The notes below the pieces were generated by a model, which saw only the letters and a list, made by a program, of their open reading frames with translations, had not been told where the DNA came from and did not search any database. A stretch of 64,000 nt of DNA from NCBI RefSeq assembly GCF_001421435.1, contig NZ_LMKA01000079.1, positions 22,117 to 86,116 on the forward strand, read 5' to 3'. Origin of the DNA: Chryseobacterium sp. Leaf201 (GTDB lineage: Bacteria; Bacteroidota; Bacteroidia; Flavobacteriales; Weeksellaceae). Within the stretch, counting starts at the first letter, position 1. Every line of letters begins with the position of its first letter. The position numbers were made by a program, and so were the translations under genes. Shown one piece after another: positions 49,601 through 57,520 of this stretch.

Positions 49601-49691
49601 GTCCTTCTGCATGGGCCTGATGGCCCATAAGGAACAATAATGCGACAGGAATTAGTTTTTTAAACTTAAAAAAATTAAATTTGTGGTACAT
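46647..49691 (-). CDS. SusC/RagA family TonB-linked outer-membrane transporter
   Basis: 1014 aa. Signal peptide ending HAEG; carboxypeptidase-D-like beta domain (GTITDQDGSSIEGAKVTVVE), a TonB box near SIEEVTLVGYGSQKK, plug domain (GKIAGVRIVQSSGEPGAG, SIRGIGSIRSGSTPLFVVDG, DASAAAIYGARGSNGVVLVT) and a large barrel ending in FIFGATVKF. With SusD it imports an oligomeric nutrient. Neighbours are a PI-PLC-like and a phosphoesterase gene rather than glycoside hydrolases, so the substrate may be a phosphate ester. Confidence 0.96.
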   Translation of the reverse strand: MYHKFNFFKFKKLIPVALLFLMGHQAHAEGLTAAYSVSFQAGETITGTITDQDGSSIEGAKVTVVETGATAVTDASGNYSLSAAIGQTLSVSYDGYEIQQIKILGTSVSVQLKSKKEATSIEEVTLVGYGSQKKSDLTGAVSQLKAENFKEGMNISVDNLMQGKIAGVRIVQSSGEPGAGVNVSIRGIGSIRSGSTPLFVVDGVPLSNDAVSASGPNVGLGNAQAKNPLNFLNTSDIESITVLKDASAAAIYGARGSNGVVLVTTKRGKRGEPMFTYDTYFGFSSVIKKLDLLTADEYRAAGINKLYDHGGNTDWQDEIYRTAASQNHSVSFSKATETGNYFASLSHMDQDGIVLNSNFKRTTARLNAEESFFDNKRLKVKVNLTASDIKETGVPNGANAGSDGQLIIHALMANPTRSVYDENGNFTNFNMNAHYNPLYLLSVYNDKTNTFRVLGNTEATLRILPGLNYKFNLGIDKTMSERNTTMYPNLTDRTPKGAYVQANLDSYNVLLEHYLTYDFNLNKHNFSLLGGFSYQKFKSTGTFFGVKDIAAQGAGIAPDINPGYSGTAFVPGAGYAQENDLQSYFGRVNYNFDKKYLLTASLRADGSTRFGDNNKYGYFPSVAVGWTVSNENFLKDSQIINELKLRGSWGQTGNQEVPNKITQASSSLTQAAGYYLYDNLNLINGVSINRTVNPDLKWEVVEQTNIGADFSLLKNKLYGSLEYYHKTTKDPILNIPSRPLSPTSTVWKNVDAQIINKGFELSLGSEIIRNENFTWNFDVNGATVNNVVKDLPVSAIYSGEVSGPGLSGVTANIYKNGYEAGSFYMYNYLGVDANGKYIYEDVNTDGRIDQNDRKIFEGAIPNFTFGINSYMKYKKFDFAFSFIGQTGGYLVNNTALDLNINNLASDRNVLKNFYDSGASFTNQPQLSSLYLEKSDFIRLNNVRLGYTFDMNQLKFLKSINLYVSAQNVFTITNYTGYDPLVDTNKQVGGNQSLGIDYTTYPSAKTFIFGATVKF

Positions 49692-49732
49692 ATCATTAAG
49701 CTAAGTAATTGCATACGGTTACATTGCTTTTT

Positions 49733-49767
49733 AAAAAGCCGCTGTTGTTCCCGCAACAGTGGTTTTT
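49733..49767. promoter_or_regulatory. Terminator-like hairpin in the susC leader
   Basis: AAAAAGCCGCTGTTG / CAACAGTGGTTTTT stem with a 6-nt loop and T tracts on both strands, about 40-75 nt upstream of the susC ATG. A likely minus-strand promoter (TTG, then TACTTTG) lies at about 49805-49830, so the hairpin would be in the 5' UTR. It may be an attenuator or the terminator of an antisense RNA. Confidence 0.5.
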
Positions 49768-50019
49768 CGTTTAAGCACGTTAGTTTTTATTTCGGCCACA
49801 AAGTAAAGGCATCTGTACGGCAATCGTTTTAACCTAATATTATCTTAAAATCAAAAAATATTCATACACATGAAATGATAAAAACAAACCGCATTCATTA
49901 TCAAAGGCTTACAATAAGGCATTTTCTTGTATTTACAGAATCGTAAAAAAGACTTAACATACTGTATAAATGTTATGCGGGCGGGAGTTGCTAATTTCGC
50001 CTTTACAAAAATCATCGCA

Positions 50020-51096
50020 ATGAAAAAGGCTGTCCTTGCAGTTCTGTATCTCTCTCCTCTGAATCTTTACTGGTCACAATCCCATTCTCCGGAGGACTTA
50101 AAGATCAATGAAATCCAGGTTATCGGTTCTCATAATTCTTATAAAAAGGCCATCCTGCCGGAGGTATACCAATATTTATCCCGGAAGGATTCCATGAATT
50201 TCCTACCGAGGATCCAGTATGAACATATCCCGGTTCCCCAGCAGCTGGACCTGGGATTAAGGAATCTTGAAATTGATGTATATGCGGACAGCAAAGGCGG
50301 AAAATATGCCCATCCCAAAATACTGGACCTGGTGAAAACCACCGAACCTTTTGATCCGGAAGGGAAAATGAAAAAGCCGGGCTATAAAATGATCCATATT
50401 ACGGATATTGATTATCAGACCTGGTATTATACTCTGGAAGACTGCCTGAAAGACCTGAAAAAATGGTCTGACGCACACCCTGGCCATACGCCTGTTTTCA
50501 TTACACTGGAACCCAAAGACGGAAAAGCCAATCAGTTCGGGACAGAACCGGAACATTACACCGCAAAGCTTTTTGATGAACTGGACCATAAATTGAAAAA
50601 ATATTTAGGGAAAGATAAAATCATTACGCCGGACGACATCCGCGGATCTTATAAGACGTTGAATGAAGCAGTTCTGCATAAAAACTGGCCGAAAATGAAA
50701 GATGCCAAAGGAAAATTCCTGTTTGTACTGGATAACAACAGCGAAAACAGGGATCTTTATATGAAAGACCACCCATCTTTGAAGGGAAGAATGGTTTTTA
50801 CCAACTCAGCACCGGGAACCGCTGAGGCAGCCGTTTTACTGATGAATGATCCGGGCCCCGAGATTGCAGACCGGGTAAAACAAGGATACATTGTACGGAC
50901 GAGAGCGGATGCTGATACGATGGAAGCGAGGAAAGAAGATTATTCAAGGTTTGAAAAGGCAAAAAAAAGCGGGGCGCAGGTGATTACCACAGATTATTAT
51001 CAGCCCAGCAGGCTTTTTAAATCCGGTTACAAAATCAGTTTCGATCAGGATGCCAAATCCAAATATGAAAGAATAAACCCGGTAAACGGAAAATAA
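50020..51096 (+). CDS. Secreted phosphatidylinositol-specific phospholipase C1-like protein
   Basis: 358 aa from the ATG at 50020, which begins a signal peptide (MKKAVLAVLYLSPLNLYWSQ). IGSHNSYKKA (His38) and YAHPK (His98) supply the two catalytic histidines of the Ca2+-dependent PI-PLC group, and LRNLEIDVYAD the metal-binding acidic residues. The protein should cleave phosphodiester head groups outside the cytoplasm; real substrate unknown. It is divergent from susC. The interval 49768-50019 contains no gene. Confidence 0.85.
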   Translation: MKKAVLAVLYLSPLNLYWSQSHSPEDLKINEIQVIGSHNSYKKAILPEVYQYLSRKDSMNFLPRIQYEHIPVPQQLDLGLRNLEIDVYADSKGGKYAHPKILDLVKTTEPFDPEGKMKKPGYKMIHITDIDYQTWYYTLEDCLKDLKKWSDAHPGHTPVFITLEPKDGKANQFGTEPEHYTAKLFDELDHKLKKYLGKDKIITPDDIRGSYKTLNEAVLHKNWPKMKDAKGKFLFVLDNNSENRDLYMKDHPSLKGRMVFTNSAPGTAEAAVLLMNDPGPEIADRVKQGYIVRTRADADTMEARKEDYSRFEKAKKSGAQVITTDYYQPSRLFKSGYKISFDQDAKSKYERINPVNGK

Positions 51097-51178
51097 GAAC
51101 ATTTTTACGATTAGATTTTATAGGAAAAGGCTGTCAGGTTTCTGATGGTCTTTTCTGTTTTCAGCTGATTGGTGTCGT

Positions 51179-51212
51179 TCCCACAGATTCCACGGATTTA
51201 TACAGATTTTTA
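51179..51212. repeat. Dispersed CCACAGATT-type repeat
   Basis: Reads TCCCACAGATTCCACGGATT then TATACAGATTTTTA, related to the copy at 43892-43918; it lies between the convergent PI-PLC and phosphoesterase genes. Confidence 0.45.
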
Positions 51213-51214
51213 AA

Positions 51215-53005
51215 TTACAGCCTTCTGATTTCCTGTTTTTTCAGATCTATTTCGAAATGATCTGCCGGATCTGCTTCTGACAGCAGGGAAAGAGTTTTAA
51301 AGACTGATTTCAGCTGGATCACGAACGGATCCTGAGACGGGTTATTGTGATAAAGCTTCTCCAGCACCTGATACTGCTGCAGCCTTTCTTCCGGAATATC
51401 TTTTTTTGCCAGTTCATCTGCAGACTGGAATTTATAGATATCCAAAAGCAGATCTTCAAAATTCCATGTCCTGAAATCTGCTGTACTGATTTCTTTTTCT
51501 TTTAACTGATCTTTGTCTTTAATCAGCAACAACAGGTCTTCACCATTTAATTTTTCAGCTTTTTCAACGAAACTTTTCGGCCAGTCATCAGGGATCATCC
51601 TCAAACGTACGAGTTCTTTCAAGTGAAACAGCATAAAATCATGGTACGATTCCGATTTTAAGATCTCTTTATCCCAAATGATTTTATCCGGATTACTTTT
51701 TAAAGCTTCATATTCTTTTTCATACAGAGGAAATAAGGCATCAAAACCCGGAACGGTATTTAGAACTTCCGTCTGCACTTCCATTTTAGCCGGAGAATGA
51801 ATGGTCAGGATCTTATAAGCCGGAAGGTAAGCCGCCAGCGAGGGAACCTGGATGTTCACCAGCATTTTGTTCCCGGTTTTCCGGATTCCGGTATCGTTGA
51901 TGTGCATGTGTCCTGCGAAATGAACCTGTAAACCGGCATCAGCAAAGGCCTTTGCCACCTCATCATCAGGCACTCTTTCCATCTGCCATTTTTTTTCACC
52001 CAATAATTTTTTGATTTCGTCCGTTGCGCCGTCATTGTAATCAATCATCGGGTAATGGGTAAAGGCAATGACTGTTTTGCCGTTCATCTTTGCTTCCTGC
52101 ATGATTTTTTTCACCCATCTGATGAGGTGCTTTTTATGGCTCAGCACATTATTGTAGCCGATGCCTGCTCCTTTATAATTTAAAGCATTGTCCGGATTTT
52201 CGTGTATATTTTTCGGAATGTAGGTGTTCCCGTCAATGGCAATCATCCAGATGCCTTTCACCGGCTCCACCACATAGCTCAGGTCCGGAACAGAAAACCC
52301 TTTGGAGACTTGATACATTCTTTTGGAATAATCTGCCTGATGCAGGGCTTTTTCATAAGCATACTTTTTGAAAGCAGCCGAATCAAACGGTGTACTCCAG
52401 AACAGGTTTTCTTTTTTAGGATAGAAACCGAAGCCTTTTAATTCATTTAAAATGTCAAGGTATCCAGATGCCGCGATGTCTTTTGTAATAATATTATTTT
52501 CTGTTTTTACAAGGCTTTCTTTGCTGTAAATGCCCAATGGATTCCCGTCCTGTCCGAGAAAATCATCTTTCCCTGCATCCTGGCGGAACGGCCCTACCGG
52601 ATCATGGTTTCCGGTGGTGAGGTAAAAGCTGATCCCATATTTCTCATGATACCGATCCAGAATCCTTCTTAACCCCCGAAGGTTATAAGCCTGTCCGTCA
52701 TCCGAAAAATCCCCGGGCATGGCTACAATTTTAATTCCTTTTGCGGCAATATCATCCAGAGCTTTCAGGAATGCGAAATAATTCTCATTGAAAATCCGGG
52801 TGGAATGCAGCTGGGAATCCATCGTTCTCAGAATGGCCGGGTTCCCGGTACCGGGGTTGATAATTCCTTTAAAATCATGATCTGAAAAACTCCCGTACAG
52901 GTCCTGAAAATGCACATCCGAAAGAAAAGCAATCTGTACAGGCTTCTGCTGCGCCTGAAATACAGTGAACGCAAAGAGTAAAAATGAGAATATTCCTTTA
53001 TTCAT
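51215..53005 (-). CDS. Secreted calcineurin-like metallophosphoesterase
   Basis: 596 aa. Signal peptide ends at FQAQQ. All five metallophosphatase motifs are present: FLSDVHFQD, AMPGDFSDDG, TTGNHDP, AFTHYPM and FAGHMHIND. A ~200-residue C-terminal extension, helical and charged, is unlike simple phosphatases. Such enzymes hydrolyse phosphomono- or diesters with a two-metal centre. Convergent with the PI-PLC-like gene: a pair that could release inositol phosphate and then phosphate. Confidence 0.88.
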   Translation of the reverse strand: MNKGIFSFLLFAFTVFQAQQKPVQIAFLSDVHFQDLYGSFSDHDFKGIINPGTGNPAILRTMDSQLHSTRIFNENYFAFLKALDDIAAKGIKIVAMPGDFSDDGQAYNLRGLRRILDRYHEKYGISFYLTTGNHDPVGPFRQDAGKDDFLGQDGNPLGIYSKESLVKTENNIITKDIAASGYLDILNELKGFGFYPKKENLFWSTPFDSAAFKKYAYEKALHQADYSKRMYQVSKGFSVPDLSYVVEPVKGIWMIAIDGNTYIPKNIHENPDNALNYKGAGIGYNNVLSHKKHLIRWVKKIMQEAKMNGKTVIAFTHYPMIDYNDGATDEIKKLLGEKKWQMERVPDDEVAKAFADAGLQVHFAGHMHINDTGIRKTGNKMLVNIQVPSLAAYLPAYKILTIHSPAKMEVQTEVLNTVPGFDALFPLYEKEYEALKSNPDKIIWDKEILKSESYHDFMLFHLKELVRLRMIPDDWPKSFVEKAEKLNGEDLLLLIKDKDQLKEKEISTADFRTWNFEDLLLDIYKFQSADELAKKDIPEERLQQYQVLEKLYHNNPSQDPFVIQLKSVFKTLSLLSEADPADHFEIDLKKQEIRRL

Positions 53006-53079
53006 CTTAAAATAAGACGAAAATAAAGGAATATTTCAGGAATGGGTTTAACGGAGTTTTAAATGATTATGAAGGAATG

Positions 53080-53928
53080 CTATTCTTCTACAAGCAGCGG
53101 CTCTGCATTCTTTCCTGCATATTTGTCAATTATGTATGAACTGGATTTTCTTAATTCTGTTTTTGTATCCGGATCAATTCCGTCCGCTGTAAAAAATTCC
53201 ACTTCCCCATAACACTTTGAGTACCATGTCCTGCCAATAGAATTTTCAACGGTCATGGTGTCTTTTCTGGTTATTCTTCGTAAAAATTTTAACTGATGTT
53301 CATTTATGGCAACTACATCAAACTCAGGACTGATATAACTGCTGTCTGTGGCAATATACCTTTCTCCGTCCCAATACATATAACTTTTTTCAACAGCCGA
53401 ATCTATGCCTGACATAAAGGTTAAAGGGAATAGAGTACTTTTTTCGGCCTTGCCTTTTGAAAAAAAGACCCCGCCCGTGACTAAAAGCAATACAAAGGTC
53501 ATTTCTAAAATGCCCAAACCATTTTGTTTTATAAAATCCGGCACTTTAAAATGCTGCTCATTAGTAATATTGATGATGACTTTCGAAATTTTCTCCGTTA
53601 AAGAATCTTCATCATCAACAGTTATTTTAACCGTAGTTTTATTTGCATCCTCATCTTTTTTAACAAAATTTTTAGAGAAATCAGCAAAATCTTTATAGCC
53701 TAAATACTCACTTAACTTATTTAATCTATCAGGTTGTATGTTGATATCTCTATCACCTATTATATAAGTATCATAATAACGTGAGAAGCTTTTATCATTG
53801 ATCTCAAAACCTATATCTTCTTTAAAATATAGCCATAAGTAAGATGCTAAACCATTTTTTGTATCCCGCTGTGATTCTTCTTTTGCTTTTTTAAATACTT
53901 CATGAATTAGTAGTTTTTTCTTGGACAT
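53080..53928 (-). CDS. Single-TM protein with cytoplasmic N-terminal domain, probable regulon member
   Basis: 282 aa. The first ~85 residues are charged and helical (LIHEVFKKAKEESQRDTKNG ... DRLNKLSEYLGYKDFADFSKNF), resembling a DNA-binding or protein-interaction domain seen in other flavobacterial membrane proteins. A transmembrane helix lies at about residues 140-156 (GILEMTFVLLLVTGGVFF), followed by a ~125-residue extracytoplasmic domain. I recognise no family. Its promoter carries the same palindrome as the AAA+ operon, so it probably responds to the same signal. Confidence 0.7.
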   Translation of the reverse strand: MSKKKLLIHEVFKKAKEESQRDTKNGLASYLWLYFKEDIGFEINDKSFSRYYDTYIIGDRDINIQPDRLNKLSEYLGYKDFADFSKNFVKKDEDANKTTVKITVDDEDSLTEKISKVIINITNEQHFKVPDFIKQNGLGILEMTFVLLLVTGGVFFSKGKAEKSTLFPLTFMSGIDSAVEKSYMYWDGERYIATDSSYISPEFDVVAINEHQLKFLRRITRKDTMTVENSIGRTWYSKCYGEVEFFTADGIDPDTKTELRKSSSYIIDKYAGKNAEPLLVEE

Positions 53929-53949
53929 AATTAATTTTTAAGGGTATTA

Positions 53950-53994
53950 CAAAATAGATGATTTTCCACCGTATCACATTACGGGTTTCCGTAA
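53950..53994 (-). promoter_or_regulatory. Palindromic operator and -7 box of the 282-aa gene
   Basis: TTACGG-GTTT-CCGTAA at 53979-53994; on the minus strand a TATTTTG -7 box lies at 53956-53950, its TTTG beginning 25 nt from the palindrome, as in the sites at 56981 and 61524. Confidence 0.65.
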
Positions 53995-54141
53995 TGGATT
54001 CCTGTCCATTTCCGTGTCCATCGATGTCCATATTCTGTCTAACCCTTGCCTTACCATTTGCCACATCTTTGCATCAGAGATCAGTGATAAACAAAACATT
54101 ACAGAAACAAATTTACAAAACTGATTTCAAAATTACCAGAT

Positions 54142-54194
54142 AAAACGGAAGAAAATATCCGGGTTGGGAAGCAGATGTTTCTCTTCCGTTTTTG
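54142..54194 (+). other. Hairpin with T tract in the intergenic region
   Basis: AAAACGGAAGA / TCTTCCGTTTT arms around a ~29-nt loop, followed by T residues. It could end a small RNA starting near 54065 or a leader transcript. The rest of 53995-54314 shows no gene. Confidence 0.4.
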
Positions 54195-54314
54195 AAGGTT
54201 CCTACTTCCCAAAAAATTTAAGAAGCGCTTCGAATTTTTTAAACGTGTCCCACTGTCTGCGATCGGTTTCGCAGGGAAGAACACGAATGCTTTAACATTA
54301 AATTTTTTGACAAA

Positions 54315-54521
54315 ATGATACAATTCTTTTTAATGCTACTAGGTTTAGCATTCGGAAACCACAATGCAAATACATCATGTAACAACGATAATAACGGAAC
54401 GGTAACAATCCAATTGACGAATCCAGGAGGCGGTACTGATCCGATAACAGGAACTGACCCGGGAGGTTCAGAGGGAGATACAGGAGGAGATACAGGACCA
54501 GTACGTCCTCCAAAAAATTAA
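54315..54521 (+). CDS. Small secreted Gly/Asp/Thr-rich protein (68 aa)
   Basis: A short hydrophobic N-terminus (MIQFFLMLLGLAFG) is followed by a Cys-containing TSCNNDNNG segment and a low-complexity Gly/Asp/Thr/Pro tail (GGTDPITGTDPGGSEGDTGG). Probably exported or membrane-tethered. No family recognised. It is followed by a strong terminator and the histidine kinase gene. Confidence 0.55.
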   Translation: MIQFFLMLLGLAFGNHNANTSCNNDNNGTVTIQLTNPGGGTDPITGTDPGGSEGDTGGDTGPVRPPKN

Positions 54522-54527
54522 GTTAGG

Positions 54528-54553
54528 ACCACTCTGCAAAGAGTGGTTTTTTT
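54528..54553 (+). terminator. Rho-independent terminator
   Basis: ACCACTCT-GCAA-AGAGTGGT with six T residues, 7 nt after the 68-aa gene. Confidence 0.88.
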
Positions 54554-54568
54554 CATTAATTTAGTAAA

Positions 54569-56239
54569 ATGAATAAATTTTTACTTTTTTCGTTAATAAT
54601 TATAATTTCTTGTAAACAAAAGCAGGCTAATAATGTTAATATAATTAAGGGCAATGAATTATACAAAGAGGGGGAAGCATTGGTTCAAAAAGATAATTTA
54701 AAGGCATATTCAAAATTTCAGGATGCTATTACCTATTATAATATACAAAAAGACTCATCAAAAATTTCCAAAAGCTTAATTTATCAAGCCATTGCACAAA
54801 ACTATACAGGTGATATTTTGGGAGCTGAGGCTACATTGGTAGAAACATTAAATTATATTAAAGAACACGATGAAAGTCTTTATTCTGTATTTGGAACCTT
54901 AGGAAACATAAATTATGATCAGAAAGAATATAGTGAAGCAGAGAAATGGTACACAAAAGCTCTTAACGAATATATTAAGTCTGAAGAAGAAAAAGCTAAT
55001 TTATTAAATAATAAATCTGCAGCTCAATATAGACAGGAAAAATACAGCGAAGCACTTAAAACACTAAAACAAACTAATGGATTAAGAATAACTGAAGTTA
55101 ACACCATAAATAGAATTAAGGAAAATACGCTCTATATTAAATGGTTACAAAACAAAAACTATCCTGCAGAAAATGAAATTGAAAGTTTGCTTAAAAATAA
55201 ATTAAAAAACGAAGACTTTTGGGGAGCCAATTCAACTTATTCTCATTTAGCAGAAATAAATCAAATTAGAAATCCTGAAAAATCACTATTTTATGCAAAA
55301 AGTATGTTGCGAAATGCTATAAAGATTAAAAGTCCAGAGGATAGATTAGAAGCTATAGAAAGACTTTTTCCTGTTAGTAATTCTTCTAATTTGAAACAAA
55401 CCTTTATTGAATATAAGACTCTTCTTGATAGTATTCAAAAGAGCAGAAATGATTATAGGAAAGGATTTGCATATATTAAATATGATAGTGAAAAAAAGGA
55501 GCTGGAAAATCAAAAACTAAAACTTCAAGATTTAAAAAAGGAAGCTGCTATTTTTAAACAATACATTGGAATAGGAGTTTTGTCATTATTTTTAATCGGC
55601 GGATTCTTTTGGTACAAAAAAAGAAAGAAAAGACTTCACCAGGAAAAAGAGCTTGAAGTAAAAAAGACACAACTCAAAATGTCTAAAAAGGTACATGATG
55701 TTGTTGCCAACGGAATATATCAGGTAATGACCAAGATTGAGAATCAGGAACATTTTGACAGGGAAAAAGCCCTGGATGAACTGGAATTTGTCTACGAAAA
55801 ATCACGTGATATTTCCTATGAAAAAATAGATGTCGGCAACGAAGAAAAAGATTTTGAAGAAAAAATTTCTGAACTCATCGGTTCTTTTAATAATGATAAT
55901 ATAAAAACATATCTTGCCGGTAATGAAAAAGAGGTTTGGAAAAATACCAGTCACCATACACAGGATGAAGTATACCAAATCATCCGTGAACTGCTTGTCA
56001 ACATGAAGAAACACAGCAAAGCAGAACGGGTTGTTTTCAAATTTGAAAGAATCAACAATACCATTCATATCCAATATAAAGACGACGGAATTGGCATTCC
56101 GGGAGAATTAATTTACAGAAACGGACTGTCGAGTACGGTTTCCCGTATAGAAATTATCAAAGGAGAAATTATTTTTGACACGAAAATAGAAAGAGGACTT
56201 AAAATTAACATTTCATTTCCTATTTCTTTAAAATCTTAA
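54569..56239 (+). CDS. TPR-containing sensor histidine kinase
   Basis: 556 aa. An N-terminal lipoprotein-type signal (LIIIISCKQKQ) precedes about 300 residues of TPR-like helices in the periplasm, ending in a coiled coil. One transmembrane helix lies at about residues 330-349. The cytoplasmic part has a HisKA_3-type box with KKVHDVVANGIYQV (His376), an N box (RELLVNMKKHSKA) and a G box (DDGIGIPG). It phosphorylates the response regulator that starts 4 nt after its stop. The TPR part is much more AT-rich than the kinase part. Confidence 0.88.
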   Translation: MNKFLLFSLIIIISCKQKQANNVNIIKGNELYKEGEALVQKDNLKAYSKFQDAITYYNIQKDSSKISKSLIYQAIAQNYTGDILGAEATLVETLNYIKEHDESLYSVFGTLGNINYDQKEYSEAEKWYTKALNEYIKSEEEKANLLNNKSAAQYRQEKYSEALKTLKQTNGLRITEVNTINRIKENTLYIKWLQNKNYPAENEIESLLKNKLKNEDFWGANSTYSHLAEINQIRNPEKSLFYAKSMLRNAIKIKSPEDRLEAIERLFPVSNSSNLKQTFIEYKTLLDSIQKSRNDYRKGFAYIKYDSEKKELENQKLKLQDLKKEAAIFKQYIGIGVLSLFLIGGFFWYKKRKKRLHQEKELEVKKTQLKMSKKVHDVVANGIYQVMTKIENQEHFDREKALDELEFVYEKSRDISYEKIDVGNEEKDFEEKISELIGSFNNDNIKTYLAGNEKEVWKNTSHHTQDEVYQIIRELLVNMKKHSKAERVVFKFERINNTIHIQYKDDGIGIPGELIYRNGLSSTVSRIEIIKGEIIFDTKIERGLKINISFPISLKS

Positions 56240-56243
56240 AAGT

Positions 56244-56909
56244 ATGTTCAAAAAAATTTTAATAGCCGAAGACCAAGAAATGGGCAGTTATTCTGTTCAG
56301 AAAACATTAGAAGACCTTAATATCCCAAATGTAGATTACGTTTACTATTGTGATGATGCGTTAGCAAAAATAAAAAAATCTATCCGGGAAGACAGTCTTT
56401 ATGACTTACTGATTACAGACCTTTCCTTTGAAGAAGACCACATCGAACAAAATATCAAGGATGGAAAAGAACTGATCCAAAAAGTAAGAGAATTACAGCC
56501 ATCTTTAAAAATCATTGTTTTTTCAGGTGAACAAAAGGCAGGGATTATAGAATCTCTTTTTACAGAATATCATATTAACGGCTATGTCCGAAAAGCAAGA
56601 AATGATTCTAAAGAATTAAAAAAATCGATTGCATCTGTTTATATTAATGAAAATTATCTCTCTTTTGACCTGAAACAGGATGTGAAAAAATTCAACAGTT
56701 ATGAGTTTTCTGCTTATGACATTACCCTTGTTTCATTACTTTCAAAGGGTATTTTACAGAAAAATATTCCCGTTCACCTACAGGAAAAAGACATTAAGCC
56801 CAACAGCCTGAGCAGTGTTGAGAAAAAACTGAACAGCTTAAAAGAAGACCTTGAAATGACCAGCAACGAGCAATTGGTTGCTTTCTGTAAAGACATTGGC
56901 ATTATTTAA
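56244..56909 (+). CDS. Response regulator (receiver plus LuxR-like C-terminal domain)
   Basis: 221 aa. The receiver domain fills residues 1-125: acidic pocket AEDQE near the start, phosphoacceptor Asp59 in LLITDLSF, and the conserved Ser/Thr and Lys positions in IVFSGE and YVRKARN. The C-terminal ~70 residues (AYDITLVSLLSKGILQKNIP ... SVEKKLNSLKEDL ... NEQLVAFCKDIGI) resemble a diverged LuxR/GerE helix-turn-helix. Partner of the adjacent kinase and the best candidate to bind the TTACGG-N4-CCGTAA palindromes nearby. Confidence 0.85.
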   Translation: MFKKILIAEDQEMGSYSVQKTLEDLNIPNVDYVYYCDDALAKIKKSIREDSLYDLLITDLSFEEDHIEQNIKDGKELIQKVRELQPSLKIIVFSGEQKAGIIESLFTEYHINGYVRKARNDSKELKKSIASVYINENYLSFDLKQDVKKFNSYEFSAYDITLVSLLSKGILQKNIPVHLQEKDIKPNSLSSVEKKLNSLKEDLEMTSNEQLVAFCKDIGII

Positions 56910-56939
56910 AGTAAATCCTTAAAGAAAATATTTAATAGG

Positions 56940-56966
56940 AACCTTTCAGTTTTTGAAAGGTTTTTT
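56940..56966 (+). terminator. Terminator after the response regulator
   Basis: AACCTTTCA-GTTTT-TGAAAGGTT hairpin with a T run; separates the two-component genes from the AAA+ operon. Confidence 0.88.
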
Positions 56967-56980
56967 GTTTTTTATCCATT

Positions 56981-57025
56981 TTACGGTTTCCCGTAAGGAT
57001 TGGATTTTAAAGGGTTATACTTTTG
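56981..57025 (+). promoter_or_regulatory. Palindromic operator and -7 box of the AAA+ operon
   Basis: TTACGGTTTCCCGTAA at 56981-56996, then 21 nt, then TACTTTTG at 57018-57025. The palindrome and the AAAGGGTTATACTTTTGGAA stretch are repeated exactly at 61524-61571. The position upstream of the -7 box suits an activator. Confidence 0.75.
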
Positions 57026-57052
57026 GAAATATATTAAACATAAACCCAGGCA

Positions 57053-57502
57053 ATGGCACGAATAATTTTACAAAACCAACCTTTAAGAACCCTATCTGAA
57101 AGCAGACAGAATTCTTACAGCGTGATCAGCGACCGTGATATTCTTAAAAAGTGGTCTGAGGATTATTTAAAACTGATTAAAGGAATCGACGCCAAAATGA
57201 TGGACGAAACCAAAGGCAAACAAGCATTGATGGAAAAAATCCAGGAAGAATTCGGGACTGCAGAACTTGCCAGCCTTCCGTTAGGAATTGTATCAAAATG
57301 TCACCTGGGACATCCTTACGAAGTTCATACACTGGATATAAGCAGCGGCCAGATCATCAGACATTATAAAAACAGAGAATCCCTCCCCGATCATTTTGAA
57401 AAAGCAAGGACACTCGCAAAACATAATGCATATGCCTTTGTAGAAGTGTATAAAGATAAGCTGATTCTGATTCGGGAAGACGGAACAGCTGCAAAACTAT
57501 AA
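57053..57502 (+). CDS. First gene of the AAA+ operon (149 aa, unknown)
   Basis: Soluble protein without signal peptide. The first ~75 residues are helical and charged (RDILKKWSEDYLKLIKGID); the second half is a compact alpha/beta part with SKCHLGHPYEVHTLD, HYKNRESLPDHFEKAR and AYAFVEVYKDKLILIREDG. No family recognised. It is 27 nt after the operator-controlled -7 box and 18 nt before the 567-aa gene, so probably an operon-specific adaptor. Confidence 0.72.
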   Translation: MARIILQNQPLRTLSESRQNSYSVISDRDILKKWSEDYLKLIKGIDAKMMDETKGKQALMEKIQEEFGTAELASLPLGIVSKCHLGHPYEVHTLDISSGQIIRHYKNRESLPDHFEKARTLAKHNAYAFVEVYKDKLILIREDGTAAKL

Positions 57503-57520
57503 TCTGAAAACTCAAATAAA

